Source: Candidatus Albibeggiatoa sp. nov. NOAA
Lineage (GTDB): Bacteria; Pseudomonadota; Gammaproteobacteria; Beggiatoales; Beggiatoaceae
Direction: 5' to 3'
Length of the DNA stretch: 64,000 nucleotides
NCBI GenBank assembly: GCA_025800385.1
Contig: JAOXRS010000008.1
Span: 1-64,000, forward strand
Below are positions 39,562 to 50,100 of the stretch, in pieces (within the stretch, counting starts at the first letter, position 1; each line of letters starts with the position of its first letter). A model generated the notes under the pieces. That model saw only the letters and a list, made by a program, of their open reading frames with translations, did not search any database and was not told where the DNA came from. The position numbers and the translations under genes were made by a program.

Positions 39562-40110
39562 ATGAGGTATTACCGACGTATTATTTTATCGCTGTTATGC
39601 GGTTTGGCAAGTTTGCACATGGTTCACGCTGATACATTAACCGTTGAACTTGAATTGCCTGTGATTAGAACCCCACAATATGAAGCCCCATTTGTCGCGG
39701 TATGGTTAGAGCAAAAAGGACAACGCCGTGCTTTGCAAACGCTCTCAGTCTGGTACAACGATAAAAAATGGTTGAAAGACTTACGTCGTTGGTGGCGAAA
39801 AGCGGGACGTTATGGCGAAGAAAACTTTGATGCGGTATCAAGTGCCAGTCGTGTGGCGGGACGTTATAAGGAACGCTGGGAATTAACTGATATTGCAGCG
39901 GGTGATTACATTTTATATTTAGAAGCAGCACGTGAACATGGCGATCGTACAGTATTAAAACAACCCATTCGTTTTGGCGCGGCACAAGCCCAACAATTTG
40001 AGTTAGTGGGTGGCAAAGAAATCGGCGCGGTCAGCATTCAAATTAAACCTACTCAAGTGACTCAATCGACAACTGAAGCCCAAGTTCAACCTCAACCAGT
40101 ACAAGAGTAA
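39562..40110 (+). CDS. DUF2271 periplasmic protein
   Basis: The 182-residue protein has a signal peptide (ends MVHAD) and the DUF2271 pattern: a PFVAVWLEQKGQRRALQTLSVWY strand pair, then KWLKDLRRWWRKAG and a beta-rich end with YILYLEAAREHG. No biochemical role is established. In many bacteria it sits with a PepSY membrane protein and a DUF4198 protein downstream of a TonB receptor, as here, so a role in periplasmic handling of iron is likely. The C-terminal tail is Gln/Pro/Thr-rich. Confidence 0.85.
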   Translation: MRYYRRIILSLLCGLASLHMVHADTLTVELELPVIRTPQYEAPFVAVWLEQKGQRRALQTLSVWYNDKKWLKDLRRWWRKAGRYGEENFDAVSSASRVAGRYKERWELTDIAAGDYILYLEAAREHGDRTVLKQPIRFGAAQAQQFELVGGKEIGAVSIQIKPTQVTQSTTEAQVQPQPVQE

Positions 40111-40113
40111 ATT

Positions 40114-40929
40114 ATGTTACATTCAATCAGAGCCTTTATTTTTATCAGTTTATTTAGCTATTTATCTTTTGTTCAAGCGCATCCATTATGGGTTTTACCC
40201 AATGAGTTTAGCGTATCCAGCGAAGGTGCAGCATGGATTACGGTCGACGTGACAGCTTCCAATGTTTTGTTTAATTACGATCACAGTTTTAATTTAGATA
40301 ACGTGTTGATTCATAGTCCAGACGGCAACAAAAAGCCTATCGACTATTATTTTAAAGGGCATTTACGCAGTGTATTCGATTTGCAATTGACTCAAAACGG
40401 CACGTATAAAATTGAGATGAAACGCCCGCCGTTATTTTTTACCACTTACAAAACCGAAGGCAATAGCCGCCCACAACGTTTGTTAGCGGATAAAGAAAAA
40501 GCCAAAGCCCAATTACCTGCTGATGCACAAGAGGTGAAAACTTTATTAATTCATATGGAGTCTTCGACGTATGTGACTAATAATGGTTTATCAGAGCAAG
40601 TTTTACAGCCAACGGGCAAAGGATTGGAGTTACAAGCCATCACCCATCCAAATGATATTGTGCGCGGTGAGCCTGTGGAATTTCAGTTATTGGTCAATGG
40701 ACAACCGACAGCAGATATTGATGTGGAACTTACGCCAAGTGGTACACAATATCGGAATGAGCGCGGTGCATTGAAATTTAAGACTGATGCAGAAGGCAAG
40801 TTTAGTTTTACTCCAGAACAAGCAGGCGCATGGCTAATGCTTGCAGGTGTCAATCAACCTTCTGACACGCCACTAGCGGATATGAAACGCTTGATGCTGT
40901 ATATGACGCTTGAGGTGGTGTTAGATTAA
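40114..40929 (+). CDS. DUF4198 periplasmic protein
   Basis: The 271-residue protein has a signal peptide (ends FVQAHPLW) and the DUF4198 architecture. An N-terminal Ig-like domain starts with HPLWVLPNEF and a conserved His after cleavage. A second Ig-like domain (about 175-270) includes GKGLELQAITHPNDIVRGEPVEFQLLV-type strands and GKFSFTPEQAGAWLMLAG. DUF4198 proteins occur beside metal transporters and TonB receptors and may bind metal with the N-terminal His. It starts three bases after the DUF2271 gene and ends the operon. Confidence 0.88.
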   Translation: MLHSIRAFIFISLFSYLSFVQAHPLWVLPNEFSVSSEGAAWITVDVTASNVLFNYDHSFNLDNVLIHSPDGNKKPIDYYFKGHLRSVFDLQLTQNGTYKIEMKRPPLFFTTYKTEGNSRPQRLLADKEKAKAQLPADAQEVKTLLIHMESSTYVTNNGLSEQVLQPTGKGLELQAITHPNDIVRGEPVEFQLLVNGQPTADIDVELTPSGTQYRNERGALKFKTDAEGKFSFTPEQAGAWLMLAGVNQPSDTPLADMKRLMLYMTLEVVLD

Positions 40930-40936
40930 AAAATAA

Positions 40937-40975
40937 TAGTCGAGTCACTCAGGTGATTGCTGGGTCACTCGACTA
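40937..40975. terminator. Hairpin at the end of the receptor operon
   Basis: Nine-base arms TAGTCGAGT and ACTCGACTA close a loop of about 20 bases just after the DUF4198 stop. There is no U-tract on the plus strand, while the minus strand runs into TATTATTTTTT, so it may be a weak or Rho-aided terminator. Confidence 0.5.
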
Positions 40976-41189
40976 CACTCTAACAAGCTTTATTTAAACC
41001 AGTTAATCTATTTCGTCCATTTCAAGTGACCATCTCTCACCCATTTTAATATGCTAAAAATTGTTAAAAACTCTAATCATTTGATAGAATCCTTCTAAGT
41101 TGAATGGCTTAGTGTTGTACATCTTTTTATTTTCTTAACAGAATAACCAAATAAGCCTTATTATAATTTTATACATTAAGGAATGAAGA

Positions 41190-41768
41190 GTGGGAGATAT
41201 TAACCAAAAGTTATATTTGCAAAACTTTGTAAAGAATGTTAACGGCCCAATTCTTGAAATTGGCTCAAAAGACTATGGAAATACACAGAATTTTCGAGAT
41301 ATGTTTCCAAATAATGAATATACTGGGATAGATTTATCTGATGGAAAAGGTGTCGACTTAGTTTTAGATTTAACAAAGACAACAGAGCCGCTTAACAAAA
41401 ATCATTTCTCATTAATTATTTGTTGTTCAGTTTTAGAGCATACGCCTGTACCTTGGGTAATGGCACAAAATATTACTTCATTATTGCGGAAGGGAGGAGC
41501 ATTATATATATCTGTTCCTTGGGTATGGCGTTATCATCCATATCCAGATGATTACTTTCGCTTTTCTGCAAATGGGATAAAATCATTGTTCCCTGACTAC
41601 CAGTGGATAGCAAGTCATTGGTCAACTTATATTACTGGAGAATTTGCTCCTATTCATTCAAATAAAAATGATTTTGATAGCCAGCTGAGCCTAATGGCTG
41701 ACACGCCAAAAGGGAAAAGAAAATATTTACCCTACTTAATGGTGAATATGATTGGCACTGCACCATAA
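41190..41768 (+). CDS. Class I SAM-dependent methyltransferase, substrate unknown
   Basis: The 192-residue protein starts at a GTG with AAGGA seven bases upstream. It has the SAM-binding strand ILEIGSKDYG, then the second acidic strand YTGIDLSDG, the DLTKTTEPL loop and the post-III strand SLIICCSVLEH, as in Methyltransf_11-like enzymes. After LLRKGGALYISVPW comes a WRYHPYPDDYFRFS segment seen in methyltransferases of sugar or lipid modification loci. The gene looks AT-rich, stands alone, and separates two iron operons. It is not an obvious part of the siderophore pathway. Confidence 0.8.
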   Translation: MGDINQKLYLQNFVKNVNGPILEIGSKDYGNTQNFRDMFPNNEYTGIDLSDGKGVDLVLDLTKTTEPLNKNHFSLIICCSVLEHTPVPWVMAQNITSLLRKGGALYISVPWVWRYHPYPDDYFRFSANGIKSLFPDYQWIASHWSTYITGEFAPIHSNKNDFDSQLSLMADTPKGKRKYLPYLMVNMIGTAP

Positions 41769-42156
41769 AATAAAACGTAATCTGTAGATATAATGTTGAT
41801 GTCGGTAGCATCTAGCTGGTATGGCTAAAAACCTGCCACCTTATGTGATCCCCATCAACCTGCCATATTAACAAACAATAATGTATATATTTAGCTGTAC
41901 TTCATTAGCTTATATTCAACAAAAAAATCATCTCAATCAAAATTTAAAAACTAATTTCCATTATTCACATACTTTTACAAACAAAACCTACCACATTACA
42001 TAACAATCTCCTTTGCTTTAAATTCTTTGCATATTTGATGTTCTCGCACAAGCCTTTGACGATTTAAGAGAAGAATATATTAATGATAATGATTATCATA
42101 CGCATATTGTAAATATTCACTATGCTGCGCCTCACTGTCGGCGTAAGAGAGATGAT
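41769..42156. other. Intergenic region before entA
   Basis: About 390 AT-rich bases hold no gene. The Fur box at 42083 lies at the right end, 57 bases before the entA ATG. I see no terminator for the methyltransferase gene that I would defend. Confidence 0.5.
42083..42099. promoter_or_regulatory. Fur box before entA
   Basis: ATGATAATGATTATCAT is a perfect 8-1-8 palindrome and matches the Fur consensus (7-1-7, TGATAATnATTATCA) at every position. It lies 57 bases upstream of the entA start, so iron repression of entA is very likely. Confidence 0.93.
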
Positions 42157-42939
42157 ATGACGGATAATTTTGCGGGACGAATCGCTTTAGTAACAGGTGC
42201 TGCGGCAGGTATTGGTGCAGCTGTCGCACACGCTTTAGTTGAAGCAGGTGCACAAGTCATCGCAATCGATATAGACCAAACAAAGTTAGATACCCAAGCA
42301 CAAGCAGTTGCTGACTTATCAGGGCAATTTCATCCACACGTTGTAGATATAAGCGATGCCGCAAGCGTCAATCAACTGGTTACCAGTGTTGAATCAAAAA
42401 TAGGGGCAATTGATTACTTAGTTAATGTGGCAGGCGTATTGTGGCTAACTGATGCCTTAGATTGCACAGATAAGCAATGGCAACGTACTTTTGAAGTCAA
42501 TACCCATGGGGTTTTTTACCTGCTACGTGCAGTCGGTCGGGTGATGCGTCCACGTAAACAAGGTGCAATTGTCACGGTTAGTTCTAATGCGGCGCATATT
42601 CCACGTACCAAAATGATGGCTTATGCTTCTTCCAAAGCCGCCACTACGCAATTGACTCGTACTTTTGGTTTAGAAATGGCTGAGCATGGTATTCGTTGCA
42701 ACTTGGTTTCACCGGGATCAACAGATACCGCCATGCAACGGCAATTATGGAAAGATGAAAATGGCGCACAAGCGGTTATTGATGGCGACCTGAAAAGTTA
42801 CCGCAATCCGATTCCATTAGGACGCATGGGACAAGCAGAAGATGTCGCCGCAGCCGTATTATTTTTACTCAGTGACCAAGCCCGCCAAATCACTTTAGCT
42901 GACATATTAGTCGATGGCGGTGCAACCCTAGGTATTTAG
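42157..42939 (+). CDS. entA: 2,3-Dihydro-2,3-dihydroxybenzoate dehydrogenase
   Basis: The 260-residue short-chain dehydrogenase has TGAAAGIG (NAD binding) near residues 13-20, the NVAG motif, Ser143, and the YxxxK pair Tyr156/Lys160. The enzyme oxidises 2,3-dihydro-2,3-dihydroxybenzoate to 2,3-dihydroxybenzoate (DHB). SDR folds are common, but this one sits under its own Fur box just ahead of entC, entE and entB. It corresponds to MxcD of the myxochelin pathway. Confidence 0.93.
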   Translation: MTDNFAGRIALVTGAAAGIGAAVAHALVEAGAQVIAIDIDQTKLDTQAQAVADLSGQFHPHVVDISDAASVNQLVTSVESKIGAIDYLVNVAGVLWLTDALDCTDKQWQRTFEVNTHGVFYLLRAVGRVMRPRKQGAIVTVSSNAAHIPRTKMMAYASSKAATTQLTRTFGLEMAEHGIRCNLVSPGSTDTAMQRQLWKDENGAQAVIDGDLKSYRNPIPLGRMGQAEDVAAAVLFLLSDQARQITLADILVDGGATLGI

Positions 42940-43070
42940 GAAAATAAATTTAATAAAACTGAAGGACTGTCAGCCCTAAAAAAATTGTAGTTTATTTTTA
43001 TTCCTTAGGTAGTCATCCAAGAAACTGAATACGCTGAGACTATCTTTATAAGCGTTTTTAGACTCATTTA

Positions 43071-43097
43071 ATGAGAATAATTATCTAAATGATAATA
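43071..43097. promoter_or_regulatory. Fur box before entC
   Basis: TGAGAATAATTATCT with a following GATAAT at 43091-43096 fits the Fur pattern of three adjacent GATAAT-like hexamers. It is less perfect than the entA site. It lies about 100 bases before the entC start. Confidence 0.75.
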
Positions 43098-43193
43098 GTT
43101 GTTTATATTATTTACCATTGATGCGTATTAGACTCAAACCTCGCTTAAGCCATAAATGCGCATCGATTCTCGACATGAGGAGAAATATCCATT

Positions 43194-44402
43194 ATGCAAT
43201 CAACCGCTGCCTATCACTCAGAAGAGCCTAGCCTGAGTGATTATCTACATAATCTCGATAATGAACTCAGTGGGTTCTTCGCCTCGTCCAACCAATGGCT
43301 TATTGCAGAAGGTGTGAATAAAACATTCTCCGAACGCGCCACCCTTGACGATAGTGCAGCCCTTGATGAAAAATTACATCATCACTTACACCAACAAAGT
43401 ACCAAGCATGGTGCGCCTGCATTAGCGATTGGCGCATTGCCATTTGATGACCAGCATATTGCCCACTTTATTATTCCTGAACGTTTACACAGCTTGACCC
43501 GTGAAACCACTGCTAACAATGCCACCGTCATACCCAAACTAGTACAACGCCGCGAAGTGCCTGAACCTGCACATTTTCTTGAAAGTGTTGAAAAAGCCTT
43601 AACACGGATTGCCGAAAGTGATTTATTAAAAGTAGTGTTATCGCGCACCTTAGAATTAGAGTTTGAGCAAAAGATTAATTTACCTGCTCTTATAGAACGT
43701 CTCGCGGCACATAACCGATGTGGTTTTACTTACGCGCTGAATCTTGATAATTCCAAACAAGATGAGCGTTATTTTATTGGTGCAAGTCCTGAATTATTGG
43801 TATCGCGTGATGGCTTACACGTAGTAGCCAATCCATTGGCGGGATCACGCCCGTTGAGTCAAGATGCAGCAGTCAATCGAGAGCGTGCCGCTGAACTTAG
43901 TAGCAGTGAAAAAGATTTACACGAACATGCATTAGTCGCCGACGCGGTTGCCGATGCTTTACGCCCTTTCTGCCGTGCGATTGCTGTACCTAGTGGCCCT
44001 TCATTAGTTTACACCGACAGCATGATGCACTTATCCACACGTGTAGTTGGTACATTGCGTGAACCGTATCCATCGGTCTTGGAATTAGTCAAAGCCTTAC
44101 ACCCAACTCCAGCAGTATGCGGCGTGCCCCGTGCGGATGCCCATCAAACTATTCTCGAATTAGAAGCTTTTGAACGTGAATTATTCACAGGCGCAGTCGG
44201 TTGGGTTGATGCTGAAGGCAATGGCGAATGGGCGGTCACCATCCGTTGTGCAGAAGTGGGCGGTAATGCGTTGCGCTTATTTGCAGGGGCAGGCGTGGTT
44301 GCAGGCTCTTCACCTCATCATGAATTGGCAGAAACAGGCGCGAAATTCGGTACGATGCTGCGGGCACTAGGCTTACCACCATTGCAGGAGGTATTAGCAT
44401 GA
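43194..44402 (+). CDS. entC: Isochorismate synthase
   Basis: The 402-residue enzyme isomerises chorismate to isochorismate, committing it to DHB. The chorismate-binding domain occupies about residues 120-390, with [12 protein letters not shown], the [12 protein letters not shown] segment, the [10 protein letters not shown] loop, [12 protein letters not shown], the [12 protein letters not shown] motif and [23 protein letters not shown]. These match EntC/DhbC/MxcC. It follows a Fur box, and its ATGA stop/start overlap with entE shows translational coupling. Confidence 0.96.
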   Translation: MQSTAAYHSEEPSLSDYLHNLDNELSGFFASSNQWLIAEGVNKTFSERATLDDSAALDEKLHHHLHQQSTKHGAPALAIGALPFDDQHIAHFIIPERLHSLTRETTANNATVIPKLVQRREVPEPAHFLESVEKALTRIAESDLLKVVLSRTLELEFEQKINLPALIERLAAHNRCGFTYALNLDNSKQDERYFIGASPELLVSRDGLHVVANPLAGSRPLSQDAAVNRERAAELSSSEKDLHEHALVADAVADALRPFCRAIAVPSGPSLVYTDSMMHLSTRVVGTLREPYPSVLELVKALHPTPAVCGVPRADAHQTILELEAFERELFTGAVGWVDAEGNGEWAVTIRCAEVGGNALRLFAGAGVVAGSSPHHELAETGAKFGTMLRALGLPPLQEVLA

Positions 44403-46039
44403 ACGCACCCGTCAATTTAAAAGCCATCAATAAAGATGAATTTACCCCTTGGCCTGAATCACTGGCGGCTCATTATCGCAATGCTGGGATTTGGACAGGT
44501 ATTGCATTGGGTAATTTACCGCAATTGCTTGCTGAACGCCATCCAGAGCGCACTGCATTAGTCGATGCAAACACCCGCTGGACTTACGCTGAATTAGCCC
44601 AACAAGTTGATCGCTTAGCTGCTGGCTTCTTGCAATTGGGTTTACGTGCTGGCGACCGTGTGGTGGTGCAATTACCTAATCAAATCGCGTTTTTCACCGT
44701 ATGTTTTGCCTTATGGCGACTCGGTGTCCGTCCCGTAATGGCATTACCCGCGCACCGTAGTGCCGAAATCGGGGCATTTTTACAACAAAGTGAAGCAGTG
44801 GCTTATATCGGCATCGATCAATATAACGGCTTTGATTATCGTAACTTAATCCGTGACCTCGTACCCAAAACCAAAAGCTTACGTTACGTCATCGTTTTAG
44901 GTGAAGAACAAGAATTTATCAATTACGATAATTTATTTATTGAAGCGCATGATTTGCCACCTGTAAATCCTGCTGATGTTGCATTGTACCAACTATCGGG
45001 AGGCACAACGGGTACACCTAAATTAATTCCGCGCACTCATGATGACTATCTTTACAGCGTCCGAGCCAGTGCCGCCGTATGTCATTTAGATCAAAACAGT
45101 GTGTATTTGTGCGTATTGCCACAAGCCCATAATTTCCCGCTCACCTCTCCTGGTACGTTAGGTACATTGTGGGCAGGCGGACGGGTGGTATTGGCAGACT
45201 CAGGCAGCCCTGATGTTGCATTTCCATTAATTGCCCAAGAAGGTGTCACCATCACAGCCTTAGTCCCTCCATTAGCCATGGTGTGGTTAGAAGCGGCGCG
45301 GACTCGTCGGGCGGAATTAGAATCCTTGCGTTTATTGCAAGTCGGTGGGGCAAAATTCAGTGAAGCCGCTGCACGGCGGGTACGTCCTGAATTGGGTTGC
45401 ACTTTACAACAAATCTTTGGCATGGCGGAAGGTTTGCTCAATTACACCCGTCTCAACGATCCCGAAGAATTGATTGTCACTACGCAAGGTCGCCCGTTAT
45501 CGCCTGAAGATGAAGTGCTGATTGTCGATGATGAAGACCAACCTGTTGCCGCTGGCGAAGTAGGTAATTTACTGACCCGTGGACCTTACACCATTCGTGG
45601 TTATTTCCGCGCCCCAGAACACAACGCCCGAGCTTTTACCCCTGATGGTTTTTATCGAACAGGTGACCGTGCGCGTCTCACACCAAGTGGTCATATTGTG
45701 GTCGAAGGACGCAGCAAAGAGCAAATCAATCGCGGGGGTGAAAAAATCGCCGCAGAAGAAGTGGAAAACGCTTTATTGACCCATCCCGCTTTACATAATG
45801 CCGCCTTGGTTGCCATGCCTGATCCTTATTTGGGTGAGCGGGCTTGTGCTTTTCTGGTTGCGCGTGAAGGTACAGCAGTGCCAACCAATATTGCCATTCG
45901 TAAACATTTACGTGAGCAAGGTTTAGCTGATTATAAATTGCCTGACCGTTGCGTATGGTTACCTGAGTTACCGCGTACGGGGGTTGGCAAAGTCGACAAA
46001 CAAGCTTTAGCACAGCTCGCAGCTAAGCCGAATCAATAA
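44399..46039 (+). CDS. entE: 2,3-Dihydroxybenzoate-AMP ligase
   Basis: The 546-residue adenylating enzyme activates DHB with ATP and loads it on the EntB carrier domain. Core motifs are [20 protein letters not shown] (A3), the aromatic-acid binding segment [57 protein letters not shown] (A7/A8) and the A10 lysine region GVGKVDK. It matches EntE/DhbE/MxcE throughout. The start overlaps entC by four bases. The first eight residues (MNAPVNLK) are nearly the same as those of the aminotransferase gene. Confidence 0.96.
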   Translation: MNAPVNLKAINKDEFTPWPESLAAHYRNAGIWTGIALGNLPQLLAERHPERTALVDANTRWTYAELAQQVDRLAAGFLQLGLRAGDRVVVQLPNQIAFFTVCFALWRLGVRPVMALPAHRSAEIGAFLQQSEAVAYIGIDQYNGFDYRNLIRDLVPKTKSLRYVIVLGEEQEFINYDNLFIEAHDLPPVNPADVALYQLSGGTTGTPKLIPRTHDDYLYSVRASAAVCHLDQNSVYLCVLPQAHNFPLTSPGTLGTLWAGGRVVLADSGSPDVAFPLIAQEGVTITALVPPLAMVWLEAARTRRAELESLRLLQVGGAKFSEAAARRVRPELGCTLQQIFGMAEGLLNYTRLNDPEELIVTTQGRPLSPEDEVLIVDDEDQPVAAGEVGNLLTRGPYTIRGYFRAPEHNARAFTPDGFYRTGDRARLTPSGHIVVEGRSKEQINRGGEKIAAEEVENALLTHPALHNAALVAMPDPYLGERACAFLVAREGTAVPTNIAIRKHLREQGLADYKLPDRCVWLPELPRTGVGKVDKQALAQLAAKPNQ

Positions 46040-46088
46040 CCAAACTTATTTATACATTATTTGAAGCTGTTTAATAAAAGCGCACTTT

Positions 46089-46194
46089 GACGCAGAGCGT
46101 CTATATTGCATTCCAACGGAGACCGTTGGAACGAGACCTTCATTTATCTCGTTGCCATGCTCCGAATGGTAATGCCGCCCAGATGCTCTGCCTC
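46089..46194. repeat. Palindromic intergenic repeat, copy 2 (two facing elements)
   Basis: A palindrome GACGC-AGA-GCGTC (46089-46101) is followed by a hairpin with arms TTCCAACGG and CCGTTGGAA around AGA (46111-46131). A more degenerate element lies in reverse orientation at 46148-46194 and ends with a GCTCTGCCTC-like half. It fills the gap between entE and entB. It may act as an mRNA stem that slows or shields transcript decay. Confidence 0.8.
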
Positions 46195-46236
46195 ATCAAA
46201 ACAGTTCTCATATTTAAAAGAAACACAGAGAGATTT

Positions 46237-47106
46237 ATGGCGATTCCGAAAATTGCAACCTATCCCATTCCAAGCACTGACAACCTGCCACATCAACGCT
46301 TAACGTGGCAGCCAGAAGCATCACGCGTTGCACTACTGATTCATGACATGCAAGACTACTTCCTTGATTTTTATGATGTTGAAGCTGAACCTATCCCCAC
46401 ATTAGTGTCTAATTTATTGGCATTGCGTGACCGCTGCGATGCATTAAGGATTCCCGTGATTTACACCGCGCAACCGGGGCAACAACAAGAATCACAACGT
46501 GGATTACTCACACCATTCTGGGGAGCTGGCGTTACCGCAAAACCTGAACGCGCCACAATTTTCTCACCACTCGCGCCAAAACCACAACATCACGTCTTAG
46601 ACAAATGGCGTTATAGCGCATTTCAACGCAGTCCATTCGAAGATTTATTACGTGAAGCGGGTCGTGACCAACTCATCATTGGTGGAATCTATGCTCACAT
46701 TGGCGTATTGATGAGTGCAGGCGAAGCATTTATGCGGGACATTCAACCATGCGTAGTAGCAGATGCAGTGGCAGATTTCAGTCCTGAACGTCATGCAATG
46801 GCATTAGATTATGTTGCCTCAACATGCGGTGCAATCCGTACCAGTGCCGAATTATTGGAAGCCTTACCCGTTGCCTCAACTCAGCCCACGTTACGCGACC
46901 GCCTTGCTAAATTACTAGACATTCAAGCCGCTGAAATTGGTGCTGATGATAATTTAATGGAATTAGGTTTAGATTCAATCCGTTTGATGAGCTTGATTGA
47001 AGAATTACGCGCCGCAGGTCACAGTGTCAAATTGGAAACCCTCGCTGAGTGCATGACCTTGAGCGCGTGGAATAGCGTATTGGAGGAAGCACCCCGTGCC
47101 GCCTAA
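46237..47106 (+). CDS. entB: Isochorismatase fused to an aryl carrier protein
   Basis: Starting at the ATG at 46237 gives 289 residues; a longer frame would read through the repeat and has no merit. Residues 30-210 form the isochorismatase domain (VALLIHDMQDYFLDFY; IIGGIYAHIGVLMSAGEAFM), which makes dihydro-DHB and pyruvate from isochorismate. Residues 215-285 form an aryl carrier domain with the phosphopantetheine Ser in ELGLDSIRLMSL. It matches EntB/DhbB/MxcF. Its last 11 bases overlap the NRPS start. Confidence 0.97.
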   Translation: MAIPKIATYPIPSTDNLPHQRLTWQPEASRVALLIHDMQDYFLDFYDVEAEPIPTLVSNLLALRDRCDALRIPVIYTAQPGQQQESQRGLLTPFWGAGVTAKPERATIFSPLAPKPQHHVLDKWRYSAFQRSPFEDLLREAGRDQLIIGGIYAHIGVLMSAGEAFMRDIQPCVVADAVADFSPERHAMALDYVASTCGAIRTSAELLEALPVASTQPTLRDRLAKLLDIQAAEIGADDNLMELGLDSIRLMSLIEELRAAGHSVKLETLAECMTLSAWNSVLEEAPRAA

Positions 47107-50100
47107 CGTGTACCCATTAACCCAAGCCCAAAGCGGTTTATGGTTAAGCCAACAGCAAAGCGGTGTCCCGACGTTATACCATACAGCTGAGCGAGTGTGT
47201 TTGCACGGAGAGTTGGACGAAGCCCGTTTACAAGCTGCCATCACTCAAGCATTAGACGAGGCGGAAGGCTTACATGTGGTGATTGATACCGATGGGGAAC
47301 AGCCTGTACAACGTGTGCAGCGTGCACCAATCCCGTTAGAAAAAATGGATGTCAGTGCTGAACCCAATCCTGAAACTGTAGCCCGTCAATGGATGGACAA
47401 TGCATTACGTCAGCCAATTGACCTTGCACAAGGTGGTTTAGTGCGCCAAGCCTTAATCCGTTTAGATGCCCAACATCATGAGTGGTATTTGGCGATTCAT
47501 CACTTATTGGTCGATGGGTTTGGGTTTCGATTGATTCAGCAACGGGTCGCGCAACTCTATGTTGACCCTGATGCAGAACCTGCATTTGCACCTTGGTCTC
47601 GTTTGTTTGAAGAAGAAAATACCTATCTCAACAGCCCACGTCCACAACAAGATAAAGCCTTTTGGGAACAACGTTGTGCAGGTTTACCCGCTTCGCCGCC
47701 ACGTTTGACAGAACAGCCTCCTGCATATGCGGCACGTTTGATACAAGTCCGTGGGGATTTTTCTGATGCGTTGCGCAAAGGATTAGAACAACAAGCCAAA
47801 GCCGCTGCATGTCATTGGACAGATTGGATTTATGCCGCGATTGCACTGTTATTACATCAAAAAAATGGCGTGCATGATATTCCGCTTGGAATGCCTGTGA
47901 TGGGTCGGCTTGGTTCACCTGCGGCGCGAGTGCCTGCATTGGTCATGAATTTAACTTTGTTGCGAGTGCAATTGACTGCGGGTCATGATGCCAGCCAAAT
48001 TGCTCAAGCGGTTCATGCAGAATTAAAAGCGTGTCGTCGTCATCAGCGTTATCGTTATCCTGAATTGTTGCGGGATTTACGGGCGGCAGGCGGTGAGCGT
48101 CCATTTGCGGTGGTGGTGAATTTATTACCATTTGATAGTCCGTTGGATTTCGGTGATATACAAGCTCATCCTGAGGGCATTTCTGCGGGTGGTTATGATG
48201 ATTTGGTGATTACTTTGCGCCCGACCCGTGACGGTTTTCATCTGGAATTGGAAGGCAGTCCTGAAGTCTATACAGGTGCAGCGTTGACCCGTTTACATGA
48301 TGACATCATGACTTTACTGCATACGCTTGCCAAGCAACCTGAAACGGTGAAAGTCGCAACGTCGCCTTATACCCTATTGCAAGGTGTGGCGTTAAATCAG
48401 CCAGCGCAAGACGTGTGGCAATGTATCCAAACCCAAGCTCAAAATCGCCCTCAACATGAAGCGTTAACCGAAGCGGGCAAGTCTTTAACTTATGCCGAAT
48501 TGGTCGAACGAGTACAACAATTAGCCAATGCTTTATATCAACGTGGTGTACGTCATGGTCAACGTATCGCTTTATTGATGCCACAAGGTATGGATGCAAT
48601 TTGTGCCTTACTCGCTTTATTAAGTTTGGGTGCTGCTTATGTGCCGCTAGACCCCAAAGCCCCTAATGCCAGACGACGCACAGTACTAGAAGATGCGACT
48701 CCAGAAGGTGTAATTTGTGATGATTCGCTGGAAGTGCCCGATGGATTTGAACCCGTTTGGCAATGGTCAGCGTTAAGTGCCGATAACAATGCACCTCAAG
48801 CCGCTCGCACCATACCCGAAGCCGAGACCCCTGCGTATTTGGTCTATACATCTGGCAGCACGGGACGACCCAAAGGTGTGGTGATTGGACAAGGTGCGTT
48901 AGCCCACTTCACTGCCGCTGCGGTACAAGCTTATGAACTCACAGCCGATGATCGCATGTTGCATTTTGCGCCATTGCATTTTGATGCCAGCGTTGAGGAA
49001 ATCTTTTGCACGTTGACATGTGGTGCAACCTTGATTGTGCGTGATGACAGTCCAACCCGTTCGCCTGCTGAATTTACCCAGCGTTTAATCGATTGGAATA
49101 TTACATTTTTAGATTTGCCGACCGCTTACTGGCAGGAATGGAGTTACGCTTTACAACAGCAAAATATCGCCATGCCATCACAATTGCGTGGGGTGATTAT
49201 CGGTGGTGAAGCCTTGCATGATGAGCCGCGTTTGCGTTGGTTTGGTTTGGACAATGCGCCGACGTTGTGGAATTCCTATGGGCCTAGCGAAGCCACCGTG
49301 GTTGCGACTCTATGCCGTTTAGACAGTGCCGATGATGTCAATACCATTGGCCGACCGTTGCCCGAAGTCAATGCGTGGATTGCAGACGAAAACGGTGAGC
49401 CATGTGCGCCTGATGAAGCGGGTGAATTGATGTTGTCAGGTTCGGGATTAGCCTTGGGTTATCACAATATGCCGCGCCAAACTGCTGAACGTTTTGTACA
49501 AGCATGGGCGTTTTCTGATGCACCGCGTAGTTATCGCACAGGTGATAAAGTTCGTATCAATGCACAAGGCGAATTGGTTTATTTAGGGCGTATCGACGAT
49601 GAGTTTAAATTAAGCGGGCATCGTATCGTACCCAGCGAAGTTGAGGCCATGTTGTTGTCATTGCACGGAGTCGAACAAGCCGCAGTATTGGGAATTGAAG
49701 CCGCGCCAGAACGCCGTTATTTAGCCGCTTTTATCGTCAGTGCTGAAGGAGAAGCCGCTCGTTTACGCAATGAATTAGGAGCACAATTGCCAGAAGCCTT
49801 GATTCCGTCGCGTTTCGAATGGTTGGAACAATTACCCAAAACCGCATCAGGCAAAGTCGACCGTCAACAATTACAAGCTCTTGCTAAACAATCGGAATCC
49901 ACCGCCTACGATACCGATGAAACTAAGACCGAACGCATGATACGCGAAGTCTGGACAACGGTATTGGGTCATGCAGAATTCGACCAAGAGGCGGACTTTT
50001 TCATGCTCGGCGGACAATCATTGCAATGTTTACAAGTAGCAAATCGACTCGGTGCAGCATTGGGTCGCCCCGTTCCAATCCCGTTATTGTTCAGCCATCC

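Noticed and set aside
42940-43000. Terminator after entA
   Set aside because: The GGACTG/CAGCCC pairing leaves a loop of one or two bases, too small to form a proper hairpin, although a run of As follows.
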